Source of the DNA: Nonomuraea montanisoli
GTDB lineage: Bacteria; Actinomycetota; Actinomycetes; Streptosporangiales; Streptosporangiaceae
Length of the DNA stretch: 64,000 nucleotides
Reading direction: 5' to 3'
Assembly: GCF_013363975.1 (NCBI RefSeq)
Contig: NZ_JABWGN010000013.1
Coordinates: 214,514 to 278,513, forward strand
Position numbers and translations under genes: made by a program. This document shows positions 25,009-33,289 of the stretch, piece by piece (within the stretch, counting starts at the first letter, position 1; the number at the start of each line of letters is the position of its first letter). The notes beneath the pieces are model-generated. The model did no database searches. It was given only the letters and a program-made list of their open reading frames with translations, and was not told the DNA's origin.

Positions 25009-26616
25009 CCGAACGTTCCCTTCCCCGCGCCGTCCGCCAGGCCATGCCGGTGGCCCGTGAAGTGGCCGTGGAGGTCGCCAAGCAGTACGGCGTCTGCATC
25101 CGGCCCATCCCGCTCAAGCGGCTCGACGTCCACACCGGACACTGGGAGATCGTGGACGTCCCGTGCGGAGCCACCTTGGACGCCAAGTGCCCATCCATCG
25201 TGCGCCAAGCGCAACCGGCAGCTCCGCATGGCCCAGTGCCGCGAGGGCTGGCATCTCGACCAGGAGCCGGCCGTTACGCCGGACGAACCGACAGACGAAC
25301 AGCGGTGGCTGGTGGAGTTCCGCGCTGACCTCCAGGCCCGCCGCGACCAGGCCGCCGCGTCGGGTGAGGACATCGCCGACTGGGACGCCGCCATCGAGGG
25401 CGTGGATGCCGAGATCAACCAGGTGGGCATGCGTGGCAGTGTTCTCGGCCGTACGGCGCCCAAGCGCACCCGTTCGACCAGGCGGCGGCAGGACGCGCCG
25501 AACCTGCCCAAGCGCAGGATGACGGCGACGACGCTCGGGCGGACGTTCGAGTCCTCGGTTGGCAAGGTCTACCGGCCGTCGCTGTTCGTCACCCTGACGC
25601 TCCCGTCCTACGGCAAGGTCCGCGACGGCGTCCCGGTCGATCCAGAGACCTATGACTACGCGCGGGCGGCCCGCGACGCGCTCCACTTCTCCAAGCTGGT
25701 CGATCGCTTCGTGCAGAACCTCCGCCGAGTGGCCGGCTACGACGTGCAGTACTTCGCCACCGTGGAGTCCCAGAAGCGGCTCGCCCCGCATCTGCACATG
25801 GCCATCCGCGGAACCCTCCCCCGGGCGGAGGTCAAGCAGATCGCCGCCGCCACCTACCACCAGGTGTGGTGGCCACCGGCCAACACCGTCGTCTTCGAGG
25901 GCGCGCACCTGCCCGTCTGGGAGGACGGCGCCGGCTACCTCGACCCGGCCACCGGCGCGGTCCTGCCCACCTGGCACCAGGCCCTCGACCAGCTCGACGC
26001 CGACGAGGACGCCGAACCACTGCACGTGATCCGCTTCGGCGACCAGATCGACGTCAAGGGCGTGCTCGCCAGCACCCCGGACGCTGACCAGTGCATCCGC
26101 TACCTGTCGAAGTATCTGACCAAGAGCCTCGGCGACACCCTCGACGCCGACGCCCCCAGACAGCGAGAGCACGCGGCCCGCATGGTCGAGGCCCTGCGCT
26201 TCGAGCCCTGCTCCCCCACATGCCCGAACTGGCTCCGCTACGGCATCCAGCCCAAGGGCGCCAAAGCTGGGATGACACCCGGCCAGTGCCGCAGCAAGGC
26301 CCACAAGCCCGACCACCTCGGCTACGCCGGACGCCGCGTCCTGGTCTCCCGCAAGTGGTCCAACAAGACCCTCGCAGAACACCGCCAAGACCGCCGCACC
26401 TGGGTCCTGGAAGCCCTCGGCCAGTCCAACGAGCCGACCGACCCCCACCGCTACATCTGGAAGCCCGTCCCGGCCGGCGATGCCAACGTGCCACCGCTCG
26501 CCATGCGCCTGCTCCGCTCGGTCGCCGAACGGCAACGCTGGCGAACCCACATGGCACAGCTCCAAGCCCAGGCAGACGGCCAAGATCCTTCGGCAACTGA
26601 GGCGGTGGCGGCGTGA
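25005..26616 (+). pseudogene. RepSA-like replication initiator, frameshifted
   Basis: The N-terminal part (MTERSLPRAVRQAMPVAREV ... VDVPCGATLDAKCPS) is in one frame and the rest (CAKRNRQLRMAQCREGWHLD ... to 26616) in another. Together they make a complete initiator of about 537 residues, with LFVTLTLPSYG (a rolling-circle Rep-type strand), APHLHMAIRG (HxH metal-type motif) and IRYLSKYLTKSL (tyrosine-containing motif). The break is at CCATCCATC (25191-25199): removing one CCAT unit restores CPSCAKRN with no other change. So a 4-bp slippage duplication has split the gene; re-initiation at ATG 25228 could still make a protein lacking ~70 residues. A sequencing error is the alternative. Confidence 0.82.
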
Positions 26617-26801
26617 AGCGAGACGAACTCCTCACCGTCGCACAGGTCCTCGACGAACTCGGCGGAGTCTCCCGCCGCACCTTCTACCGCTGGCGCGAGA
26701 TCGGCAAAGCCCCCGAAGGCATCCGCCTGCCCAACGGCGAACTCCGCATCTACCGCAGCGACCTCGAAGCCTGGCTCGAATCCCTCAGGAGCGCAGCATG
26801 A
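26613..26801 (+). CDS. xis: Excisionase, MerR/HTH_17 type
   Basis: A 62-residue protein that is essentially one winged HTH: LTVAQVLDELGGVSRRTFYRW then RLPNGELRIYRSDLEAWLESL. The GTG at 26613 overlaps the rep stop, and its own stop overlaps the integrase ATG. This rep-xis-int coupling is standard in AICEs; Xis bends DNA at the att sites to direct the integrase to excision. Confidence 0.88.
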   Translation: MKRDELLTVAQVLDELGGVSRRTFYRWREIGKAPEGIRLPNGELRIYRSDLEAWLESLRSAA

Positions 26802-28180
26802 CCACCTCCTACAAGGTCAAGTTCTGGGACATCCGCACCAACACCCGATCCGACGGCACAGGCAAGAAGCCCCGGATCGTCTCCCACACCGTCCGCTGGA
26901 CGGTCGGCAACCGTGAGAAGTCCTCGACCTTCAAGACCAAGGGCCTGGCCGAGAGCTTCCTGTCCGACCTGCGCCAGGCGGCCAAGAAGGGCGAGGCGTT
27001 CGACCTGGAGACCGGCCTTCCGACCTCCATGGTCAAGGCCAAAGACGCCCGCACCTGGTACTCCTTCGCCGTCGCCTACGTCCACGCCTGGTGGCCTCAC
27101 GCGGCGGCCAAGTCCCGCGAGGGCATGACCGACACGCTCGCCACCGTCACCCGCGTCCTGGTCAATGGCGCTCCGGGCCGGCCATCGGAGGAGATCATCC
27201 GACGGGCGCTCCGCGAGTACTCGTTCCTGCCTGAGGACCGCCGGCCGACCCCGACACCGGAAGTCGCTAAGGCCGTGCGCTGGCTGGAGGCGGCCTCGCT
27301 CCCCTTGAGCGCCCTGGAGGAGACCAAGCACGCTCGTGCTGCCCTGGAAGCCCTGGCGCTGTGCCTGGACGGTAAGTCCGCGGCGACCTCGACCTACCGC
27401 CGCAAGCGGGCCGTCTTCCACCACGCACTCGAATACGCCGTGGAGCTGGAAGAGCTTTCGGCAAATCCGCTGCACAAGGTCAAGTTCCGCAAGGCCAAGG
27501 TGAGCGGCGAGATTGACCGGCGTTCCGTGGTCAACCCCAAGCAGGCGCGTGAGCTGCTGACCTCGGTGACCTACGTGGGGCGGTCCCGGGGGCCGATGCT
27601 GGCCGCGATGTTCGCGTGCATGTACTTCGGCGGCCTCCGTCCGGCCGAAGCGGCGGACCTGCGACAGAAGGACTGCCATCTCCCCGAGACGGGATGGGGC
27701 CTGCTCACTCTGGAGAAGACCAGGCCCCAGAGCAACAAGCGGTTCACCGACTCCGGGCAGGCCCATGACGAGCGCGGGCTGAAGCACCGGGACGTCAAGC
27801 AGACACGCACTGTCCCCATCCCGCCCGAACTGGTGGCCATCCTCCGCGACCACATCGCGACGTTCGGGGTCGGCGACGACGGCCGGCTCTTCCGCACTCG
27901 CACAGGCGGCGTGATCTCGGGATCGGCGTACGCAAAGGTCTGGCAGGAGGCTCGCACGTATGCCCTCACGCCCGATCAGGTCGCCTCTCCCCTGGCGGGC
28001 AGACCGTACGACCTTCGACATGCAGCTGTCTCGCTCTGGCTCAACGCGGGCGTGCATGCTCCGGAAGCGGCCGAACGGGCAGGACACGGCGTGGACGTCA
28101 TGCTCCGCGTCTACGCCAAGTGCATCGACGGCCAACGGGACGTCGCCAACCGGCGCATCCTGGAGGCCCTTGCGGCGTGA
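26798..28180 (+). CDS. int: Tyrosine integrase of the AICE
   Basis: A 460-residue site-specific recombinase. N-terminal arm-binding part, then a core-binding SAM-like domain (ALEALALCLDGKSAATSTYRR), then the catalytic domain: Arg in GLRPAEAADL, HxxR-type YDLRHAAVSLWLNAG, His in ERAGHGVDVML and the nucleophile Tyr in RVYAKC. Residues and spacing are intact, so it should be active. It ends about 220 bp from the right repeat in tRNA-Arg. The older stump at 16503 is a close relative. Confidence 0.92.
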   Translation: MTTSYKVKFWDIRTNTRSDGTGKKPRIVSHTVRWTVGNREKSSTFKTKGLAESFLSDLRQAAKKGEAFDLETGLPTSMVKAKDARTWYSFAVAYVHAWWPHAAAKSREGMTDTLATVTRVLVNGAPGRPSEEIIRRALREYSFLPEDRRPTPTPEVAKAVRWLEAASLPLSALEETKHARAALEALALCLDGKSAATSTYRRKRAVFHHALEYAVELEELSANPLHKVKFRKAKVSGEIDRRSVVNPKQARELLTSVTYVGRSRGPMLAAMFACMYFGGLRPAEAADLRQKDCHLPETGWGLLTLEKTRPQSNKRFTDSGQAHDERGLKHRDVKQTRTVPIPPELVAILRDHIATFGVGDDGRLFRTRTGGVISGSAYAKVWQEARTYALTPDQVASPLAGRPYDLRHAAVSLWLNAGVHAPEAAERAGHGVDVMLRVYAKCIDGQRDVANRRILEALAA

Positions 28181-28194
28181 CCAGAACCCACAGC

Positions 28195-28223
28195 AGGACC
28201 CCGGGACGTCTCGGGGTCCTTTC
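28195..28223 (+). terminator. Rho-independent terminator after int
   Basis: AGGACCCCG (28195-28203) pairs with CGGGGTCCT (28212-28220), followed by TTTCG, 15 nt after the integrase stop. Confidence 0.8.
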
Positions 28224-28273
28224 GCCGTTCCGGGACTCGAAACGGCCGCGCCGACCTGGGGAAACGCGCCTGC

Positions 28274-28294
28274 GAGCATTCCGCGTATGTTCCG
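28274..28294. promoter_or_regulatory. Candidate right arm-type integrase/Xis site
   Basis: GAGCATTCCG-CGT-ATGTTCCG, in the same orientation as the near copy at 17088-17108 and 106 bp inside the right repeat. Paired TTCCG boxes suggest protein binding on one face of the DNA. Confidence 0.45.
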
Positions 28295-28399
28295 CGACCA
28301 CTGGCACAGGGCTGCTCACGGCGGCCTCCACCGACCTACCGAGCAAGCACCGCGATCATGCAAAAGACCAGGTCAACCCGAGGATTGCCTGGTCTTGGT

Positions 28400-28444
28400 T
28401 GCGCGCCCTGCAGGATTCGAACCTGCGACCGTCGGATTAGAAGT
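28400..28444. repeat. Right attachment site (attR) within tRNA-Arg
   Basis: A 45-bp perfect copy of 16971-17015. It runs from the anticodon loop to the 3' end of the tRNA gene, so insertion replaces the 3' part with an identical copy and leaves the tRNA whole. Confidence 0.92.
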
Positions 28445-28475
28445 CCGGTGCTCTATCCAGCTGAGCTAAGGGCGC
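28402..28475 (-). tRNA. tRNA-Arg (anticodon TCT)
   Basis: The minus strand folds as a tRNA: acceptor GCGCCCT/AGGGCGC, D stem GCTC/GAGC, anticodon loop CTTCTAA (TCT, reading AGA), T arm GCAGG-TTCGAAT-CCTGC, no encoded CCA. The top pair of the anticodon stem is a C-A mismatch; the other pairs are all sound. It is the integration target of the AICE and of the older element. Confidence 0.93.
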
Positions 28476-28617
28476 TCCCGCCTTATTGTGCATGATCCGG
28501 GGACCTCTCATGCACACGTTTTCCCCGTGTTCGTCCACCCAACCTGACGATCCCCCGAGATGTTGCCGTCCGAAATGGCGGGCGAGGGCCGTACATATGG
28601 GTCTAAGCTCTCGTGCC

Positions 28618-29400
28618 ATGGTCGCGACGCTCCTGCACGAGATCCCCTTGCAGGGCGGGGACGTGACCGACGGGGTGGTGCGTGTCGGGGAGACCGTGCG
28701 CAGGCCCGCCGGATCGTTCACCCCCGCCGTCCACTCCCTGCTGCGCCATCTTGAGGCCGCCGGGTTCGAGGGGGCGCCGCGGGTCGTGGGCATGGACGAG
28801 CTGGGGCGGGAGATCCTCACCTACGTCCCCGGCACGACCGGGCTGAACGCCATGGCCGCCTCCGACAGGGCCCTCGCCGAGGTCGCCGTGTTGTTGCGGG
28901 AGCTGCACGACGCGACCGCCGGGTTCCCGCTGGGCACGCGCGGCTGGCAGGCGGGGTCGAACGACGACTCCGCGCCGGAGGTCGTCGGCCACTGCGACGT
29001 GACCCCGGACAACGTGGTCTTCCGCGACGGGTCGCCGCGGGCCTTCATCGACTTCGATCTGGCGCGGCCCACGACCCGGCTGTTCGACGTGGTCACCACG
29101 CTCCGCCACTGGGCGCCCATCGCCGATCCGGTGGACTGTCCCGCGCTCCTGCGCGGGCTCGACGTGGGCGCGCGGCTGCGGCTGTTCTGCGACGCCTACG
29201 GCCTGGGGGCCCGCGACCGGCGGCGGCTGCTGGACCTCGCCCGGCTGCGCTTCCACCGCTCGTACGACGTCATGCGGGCGCGCGCGGCCACCGGCGGCGG
29301 CTGGGCGCGCATGTGGGCCGGCGGGGCCGGGCAGCGCATCCGCCGGGCGGCCGCCTGGCTCGACTCTCATGAGGATTCCCTCCGTGGCCATCTGGTGTAG
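28618..29400 (+). CDS. Aminoglycoside phosphotransferase-fold kinase
   Basis: A 260-residue APH/choline-kinase-fold protein. Catalytic loop VVGHCDVTPDNVVFRDG (HxDxxxxN type) and metal-binding IDFDLARPTTRLFDV are clear; the N-lobe is short, with RPAGSFTPAVHSLLRHLEAAG as the probable ATP region. Such proteins phosphorylate small hydroxyl compounds; the substrate cannot be told, and drug resistance should not be assumed. ATG 28618 is chosen because the extension upstream is Cys/Arg-rich and shadow-like. It overlaps cobD by about 30 bp, an accidental-looking coupling. Confidence 0.8.
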   Translation: MVATLLHEIPLQGGDVTDGVVRVGETVRRPAGSFTPAVHSLLRHLEAAGFEGAPRVVGMDELGREILTYVPGTTGLNAMAASDRALAEVAVLLRELHDATAGFPLGTRGWQAGSNDDSAPEVVGHCDVTPDNVVFRDGSPRAFIDFDLARPTTRLFDVVTTLRHWAPIADPVDCPALLRGLDVGARLRLFCDAYGLGARDRRRLLDLARLRFHRSYDVMRARAATGGGWARMWAGGAGQRIRRAAAWLDSHEDSLRGHLV

Positions 29401-30325
29401 CGACGGGCCCAGGGTCGCCGGGTTCCTGGCCGGTCTGCTGATCGACGCCGCGGTCGGCGACCCGCGGGCCGGGCATCCCGTCGCGCTGTTCGGGCGGGCC
29501 GCCGCCGCGCTGGAGCGGCGCCTGTACCGTGACGCGCGCGTGAACGGCGTCGTCCACGTCGCCGTGTGCGTCGGCGGCGCCGTCGCGCTCGGCGTGGCGG
29601 CCGAGCGGGTGTCCCATCCGGTCGCCCGGGCGGCTCTGACGGCCGCCGCCACCTGGGCCGTGCTCGGCGGGACGACGCTGGCCCGCGAGGGCGAGCTCAT
29701 GGCCGAGGCGCTGGAGGACGGCGACCTGGAACGCGCCCGCGAGCGCCTGCCGCACCTGTGCGGGCGCGACCCGTCGAGCCTGGCGGCCCCCGAGCTGGCC
29801 CGCGCCACGGTCGAGTCGCTGGCCGAGAACACCTCCGACGCCGTCGTCGCCCCGCTCTTCTGGGGCGCGGTGGCGGGCGTGCCGGGGCTGCTGGCCTACC
29901 GGGTGGTCAACACGCTGGACGCGATGGTGGGGCACCGGTCGCCGCGCTACGAGCGGTTCGGGTGGGCGGCGGCGCGGCTCGACGACGTGGCGAACTACGT
30001 CCCGGCCCGGATCACGGGGCTGCTGACCGTGCTGGCCGCCCCCGCCCCGCGGCGGGCCCTGGCCGTCCTGGTACGGGACGGGCACCGGCATCCGAGCCCG
30101 AACGCGGGACGGTGCGAGGCGGCGTTCGCCGGGGCGCTCGGTGTCACGCTCGGGGGCGCCAACGTCTACAGCGGCAGGATCGAGCACCGCCCCACCATGG
30201 GCGACGGCCGCAAGCCGGGGGTGGGGGACGTGCGACCCGCCGTTCGGCTTGCACGTCTTGTCGGTTTCGCCGCATCTGCCCTCTGCGTCGCCGCCGTCGC
30301 GGCCCGGGCGTCGCGAAAGCGTTGA
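29369..30325 (+). CDS. cobD: Adenosylcobinamide-phosphate synthase (CobD/CbiB)
   Basis: A 318-residue membrane protein. Family signatures are seen in order: LIDAAVGDPRAGHPVALFGRA, ARATVESLAENTSDAVVAPLFW, AYRVVNTLDAMVGHRSPRY, ARLDDVANYVPARITGLL and HPSPNAGRCEAAFAGALGV. It joins aminopropanol (phosphate) to adenosylcobyric acid in B12 assembly. No other cob gene or cobalamin riboswitch is near. ATG 29369 lies within the kinase gene; GTG 29384 is an alternative. Confidence 0.93.
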   Translation: MRIPSVAIWCSDGPRVAGFLAGLLIDAAVGDPRAGHPVALFGRAAAALERRLYRDARVNGVVHVAVCVGGAVALGVAAERVSHPVARAALTAAATWAVLGGTTLAREGELMAEALEDGDLERARERLPHLCGRDPSSLAAPELARATVESLAENTSDAVVAPLFWGAVAGVPGLLAYRVVNTLDAMVGHRSPRYERFGWAAARLDDVANYVPARITGLLTVLAAPAPRRALAVLVRDGHRHPSPNAGRCEAAFAGALGVTLGGANVYSGRIEHRPTMGDGRKPGVGDVRPAVRLARLVGFAASALCVAAVAARASRKR

Positions 30326-30345
30326 GGGTCCGGGCCACCCACCGT

Positions 30346-30582
30346 TCAGGTCATGCGGTTCGCGTTGGTGAGAAACCAGAAGGCCACCGCAATGATCAAC
30401 GCGACGACGATCACCGCTTTCAGCGCGCCGCCGTTCGACTGCCTCTTGACCGGTACGGCCCGCATCGAGTTCCGCCACGCCTGACGTGCGGAGACCATCG
30501 ACTGGAACCGGCGGCCCGCGACGAACAGGGCCAACGCCAAGATGATCAATAAGAGGACGACACGGCCGTCGGAAGTGTCCAC
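30346..30582 (-). CDS. Small two-helix membrane protein
   Basis: A 78-residue protein with helices VVLLLIILALALFVAG and ALKAVIVVALIIAVAFWFL separated by a basic linker (RRFQSMVSARQAWRNSMRAV). GTG 30582 has GAGAGGAG 7 nt upstream, which decides the start over the longer frame at 30651. Function unknown. Confidence 0.6.
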   Translation of the reverse strand: MDTSDGRVVLLLIILALALFVAGRRFQSMVSARQAWRNSMRAVPVKRQSNGGALKAVIVVALIIAVAFWFLTNANRMT

Positions 30583-30704
30583 GCAGCGGCTCCTCTCGGC
30601 ACCCCGAGGAAAGTCCCGTAAGAAATGCCCCCGCACATGTGGCCACCACAATACTCAGATAATGCGCCCTGGGAAGTAATCCATTATCCGGGTTAATGAC
30701 GCGT

Positions 30705-31370
30705 TCAGCGCGAGCGCTCGACGCCGATCGTGATCTCCTTGCCGAGCCGGTGGCCGCCCAGCAGGCCGAGGTCGTCGCCGCTCCAGAACCTGCCCGGGTC
30801 GTACCAGTTCGGCCGCCTGCCGCCCGGCAGCAGCCCCATCTCCTCGTACGTCACCGCCACCACCTCGGCGCAGTACGCGCTCTCCAGCCCCCGCTCCCCG
30901 CCGGCCCGGTCCCGGAGGAGGCGGGCCCGCTCCAGGAGGAGGCGTCGCAGGTCGGGGACGCGGCCGCGGGCCCAGCGGGCGGCGAGCCGGGCGGTGCTGG
31001 GGAACGGCGTGCCGTCCAGCCGGGCGACCACGCGCAGCGCCGCGTCCTCCATCTCGGGCGTCGCCTCGGGTTCGAGCTGGCGCAGCCAGGCGCGCTGGCC
31101 GTACTTGTCGGCCCACACCGTGACGGCGTCGCGCAGGTCGTGGAGCTGCACCCCGCGCTGGTGGACGCCGGACCACAGGTCGGGCAGCGACCGGCCGAGC
31201 TCGGCGTGCCACATCATCGGCGGCATGTCCTCCACGACGATCGCCATGCCGACGTGGTTGACCGGGCTGTTGGTCATGGTCTGGATGGCGCGGTCGGGAA
31301 CCGACCGGCCGCGGAAGACCCACAGGTCGCCGGTCCGGGTGAGGTCCACGGCCTCGTCGAGAGTCAGCAC
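30705..31370 (-). CDS. YiiX/NlpC-P60-like permuted papain-fold protein
   Basis: A 221-residue protein. NSPVNHVGMAIV supplies a candidate catalytic His near residue 39, WHAEL a polar residue, and AYCAEVVAVTYEEMGLL the candidate catalytic Cys near residue 168; His before Cys is the permuted order of YiiX/YaeF-type enzymes. The opening GDLWVFRGRSVPDRAIQ also fits (a G-D-L/I strand). No signal peptide, so probably cytoplasmic. GTG at 31370; divergent from the tiny gene at 31388. The substrate (peptide, lipid or other amide/ester) is unknown. Confidence 0.6.
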   Translation of the reverse strand: MLTLDEAVDLTRTGDLWVFRGRSVPDRAIQTMTNSPVNHVGMAIVVEDMPPMMWHAELGRSLPDLWSGVHQRGVQLHDLRDAVTVWADKYGQRAWLRQLEPEATPEMEDAALRVVARLDGTPFPSTARLAARWARGRVPDLRRLLLERARLLRDRAGGERGLESAYCAEVVAVTYEEMGLLPGGRRPNWYDPGRFWSGDDLGLLGGHRLGKEITIGVERSR

Positions 31371-31387
31371 ATCGCTAGCCTAGGCAC

Positions 31388-31540
31388 ATGCGCTGGTGGA
31401 AGATACTCGGGCTGGCCGGGGTCGCGGGCGTCGCGGCCACGGGCGTGGCGATCGCGCGGGCGGAGCGGCGGCGCCGCGCCTACACCCCGGAGGAGATCAG
31501 GCAACGGCTGCGCGAGCGCGTCGAGACGGCCAAGAGGTAG
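31388..31540 (+). CDS. 50-residue single-helix membrane protein
   Basis: MRWWKILGLAGVAGVAATGV starts one membrane helix, followed by a basic, helical tail (RAERRRRAYTPEEIRQRLRERVETAKR in outline: an Arg-rich stretch, then YTPEEIRQRL). Small proteins of just this plan are conserved in actinomycetes. It ends 5 bp from the convergent binding-protein gene. Confidence 0.65.
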   Translation: MRWWKILGLAGVAGVAATGVAIARAERRRRAYTPEEIRQRLRERVETAKR

Positions 31541-31545
31541 ACCGC

Positions 31546-33126
31546 TCACCCCACGGGCCGCAGGTCGTGGACGAAGACCACGTCCGGGTAGGCGGGGTTG
31601 TCGTCGTAGCCCTGGATGCCGCCGAGGTAGGCGCGCTGGTACGTGACCACCCAGGGCAGCGCGGCGGCGGCGTGCCGGTCGAGGACGCGGGCGGTCGCCT
31701 GCCGGAAGGCGCGGCTCGCGCCCGCCTTGTCGGTGACGGTCAGCCGCGGCAGCGTGTCGAGCAGCTCGTCGGTCTCCTTGTCGTGGAGGTAGGTGAGGTT
31801 GAACACGGTCGGGTTCTGGCTGTGGAAGACGTTGCCGAACCACGAGTAGCCGTCGGCGTAGTCGGGCCACCAGTACATGACGAAGATGTCCTGGCCGCGC
31901 CGCTTGCCGAGGTCCCACTGGGCGTTCCACTGCATGGCCGTGGCGTCGAGCGTCACGTTGAGCGGCTTGAGCGTGGCGGCGAGCCGGGTGGCGAGGAGCT
32001 TCTCGTCGGCGTCGCCCTCGGCGTAGGTGAGCCTGAGCCGCAGCGGCCGGCCGCCGGGGCCGTAGCCGGCCTGGCGCAGCAGCTCGGTCGCGCCGGGCAG
32101 GTCCTGGCGGGGCTCGCGGCCGGGGACGTGGCCGGGCAGCCCTTCGGGGACGATGCCGCTGACGGGTGAGCCGGCGCCCCTGAGCCCCTTGATGATGCCC
32201 CGGTAGTCGACGGCCTTCTGCAGGGCGCGCCGTACGCGCACGTCGGCGGTCGGTCCCGCGGCGGTGTTGAAGAGCATCATCATCGTCTGGAACGACGGGC
32301 TGCGGGAGGTGCGCACGCCGGGCGTGGTCCTGGCGCGGGCGTACAGGCGGGGGTCGAGCCGCTCGACGAAGCTCGCCTCGCCGCGCATCAGCATCCGCCA
32401 GGCCCGGTCGAGGTCGGGCACGACGCGGTACTTGACCGTGCGGTAGTGCGGGCCCGTCCAGCCTCCCCAGTAGCCGTCGTACGCGGTGAGCGTGAGCTCG
32501 TCCTGCTTGCCCTTCTGCCACGACCTGATCGTGTACGGGCCGGAGCCGGCGTCCTTGCCGGAGCTCAGCCAGGCGCGCAGGTCCGGCGCCGCCTTGGTGT
32601 CGTAGACGTAGGCGGCGTAGCCGGAGGAGGCGACGAGGTCGAGCGGCACGGGGTACTTGAGGGTGAAGGTGACGGTCAGCGGGTCGTCGGCCTTGATGCT
32701 CTGGACGGCGTCCCAGATGTAGGAGGCGCCCTGGCCGACCTTCATGGTCCGCTCGACGGACGCCTTGACGGCCGCCGCGTCCAGAGGCCGGCCGGTGTGG
32801 AAGGTCACGCCGGGCCGCAGGTTGAACGTCCACGTCCTGCCGTCCACGGAGGAGACCCAGGAGGTGGCCAGCCGGGGGGCGGCCTTGGCGGTCACCGGGT
32901 TCCACATCGTGAGCGTCTCGTAGACGTTCTGGAAGGCGATGATCTCGTTGGAGTAGGAGCTGGCCGGGTCCCACTCGGTGATCACGTCGAGGTTCTGCAC
33001 GTGGACGAACGCGGACTCGCCGCGCGGCGTCTGCCGGACCTCGACCGCCCCCGGATCGGCGTCCGGGGTCGAGCACGCCGCGACGGACAGCAGCAGGACG
33101 GCGGCCGCTGCGAGACGACGGCGCAA
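31546..33126 (-). CDS. Oligopeptide/nickel-type ABC binding lipoprotein (family 5)
   Basis: A 526-residue extracytoplasmic solute-binding protein with lipobox VAAC (Cys18). Hallmarks: WDPASSYSNEIIAFQNVYETL, LRPGVTFHTGRPLDAAAVKAS, and the late YSWFGNVFHSQNPTVFNLTY. TTG 33126 follows GGGAG by 5 nt. It is closely similar throughout to the binding protein at 41024-42649 but has no permease or ATPase beside it, so it may be an alternative receptor for that transporter 5 kb away. Confidence 0.87.
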   Translation of the reverse strand: MRRRLAAAAVLLLSVAACSTPDADPGAVEVRQTPRGESAFVHVQNLDVITEWDPASSYSNEIIAFQNVYETLTMWNPVTAKAAPRLATSWVSSVDGRTWTFNLRPGVTFHTGRPLDAAAVKASVERTMKVGQGASYIWDAVQSIKADDPLTVTFTLKYPVPLDLVASSGYAAYVYDTKAAPDLRAWLSSGKDAGSGPYTIRSWQKGKQDELTLTAYDGYWGGWTGPHYRTVKYRVVPDLDRAWRMLMRGEASFVERLDPRLYARARTTPGVRTSRSPSFQTMMMLFNTAAGPTADVRVRRALQKAVDYRGIIKGLRGAGSPVSGIVPEGLPGHVPGREPRQDLPGATELLRQAGYGPGGRPLRLRLTYAEGDADEKLLATRLAATLKPLNVTLDATAMQWNAQWDLGKRRGQDIFVMYWWPDYADGYSWFGNVFHSQNPTVFNLTYLHDKETDELLDTLPRLTVTDKAGASRAFRQATARVLDRHAAAALPWVVTYQRAYLGGIQGYDDNPAYPDVVFVHDLRPVG

Positions 33127-33289
33127 CGCATCTCCCTCTGTGACCCGGTCTACCGCGAAAACCTACTGGAAGATCATCATAGAGTGCCCAAAAGTCCTGA
33201 AAAATTAGGACTTCTAGAGATCGAATTGCTATTCTCGTGCGTTGTCCCGTCCGGGGTTCACCAGCAGGGGACCGACCGGAAGAGGTGCC

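Larger units (their letters stand above)
16971..28444. mobile_element. Integrated AICE (pSAM2-type integrative element) in tRNA-Arg
   Basis: The element is bounded by a 45-bp perfect direct repeat (16971-17015 and 28400-28444), so its excised circle would be 11,429 bp. It carries the AICE gene set: GntR-type regulator, Pra-like activator, FtsK/TraSA-type DNA pump, a RepSA-type initiator, small MerR-like Xis and a tyrosine integrase ending near the right repeat. Cargo at the left end includes an XRE/TPR regulator and hypothetical genes. The broken rep gene suggests excision may remain possible while replication is lost. Confidence 0.9.

Noticed and set aside
25005..25330. Separate N-terminal gene plus separate rep gene
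   Set aside because: The two frames join perfectly into one known protein when one CCAT is removed, so a frameshift in a single gene is simpler.
28495..28617. Cobalamin riboswitch for cobD
   Set aside because: No B12-box-like sequence seen here or just before cobD, which starts inside the kinase gene.
28618..29400. Aminoglycoside resistance gene
   Set aside because: Only the kinase fold can be supported; there is no resistance-specific motif and the context is housekeeping.
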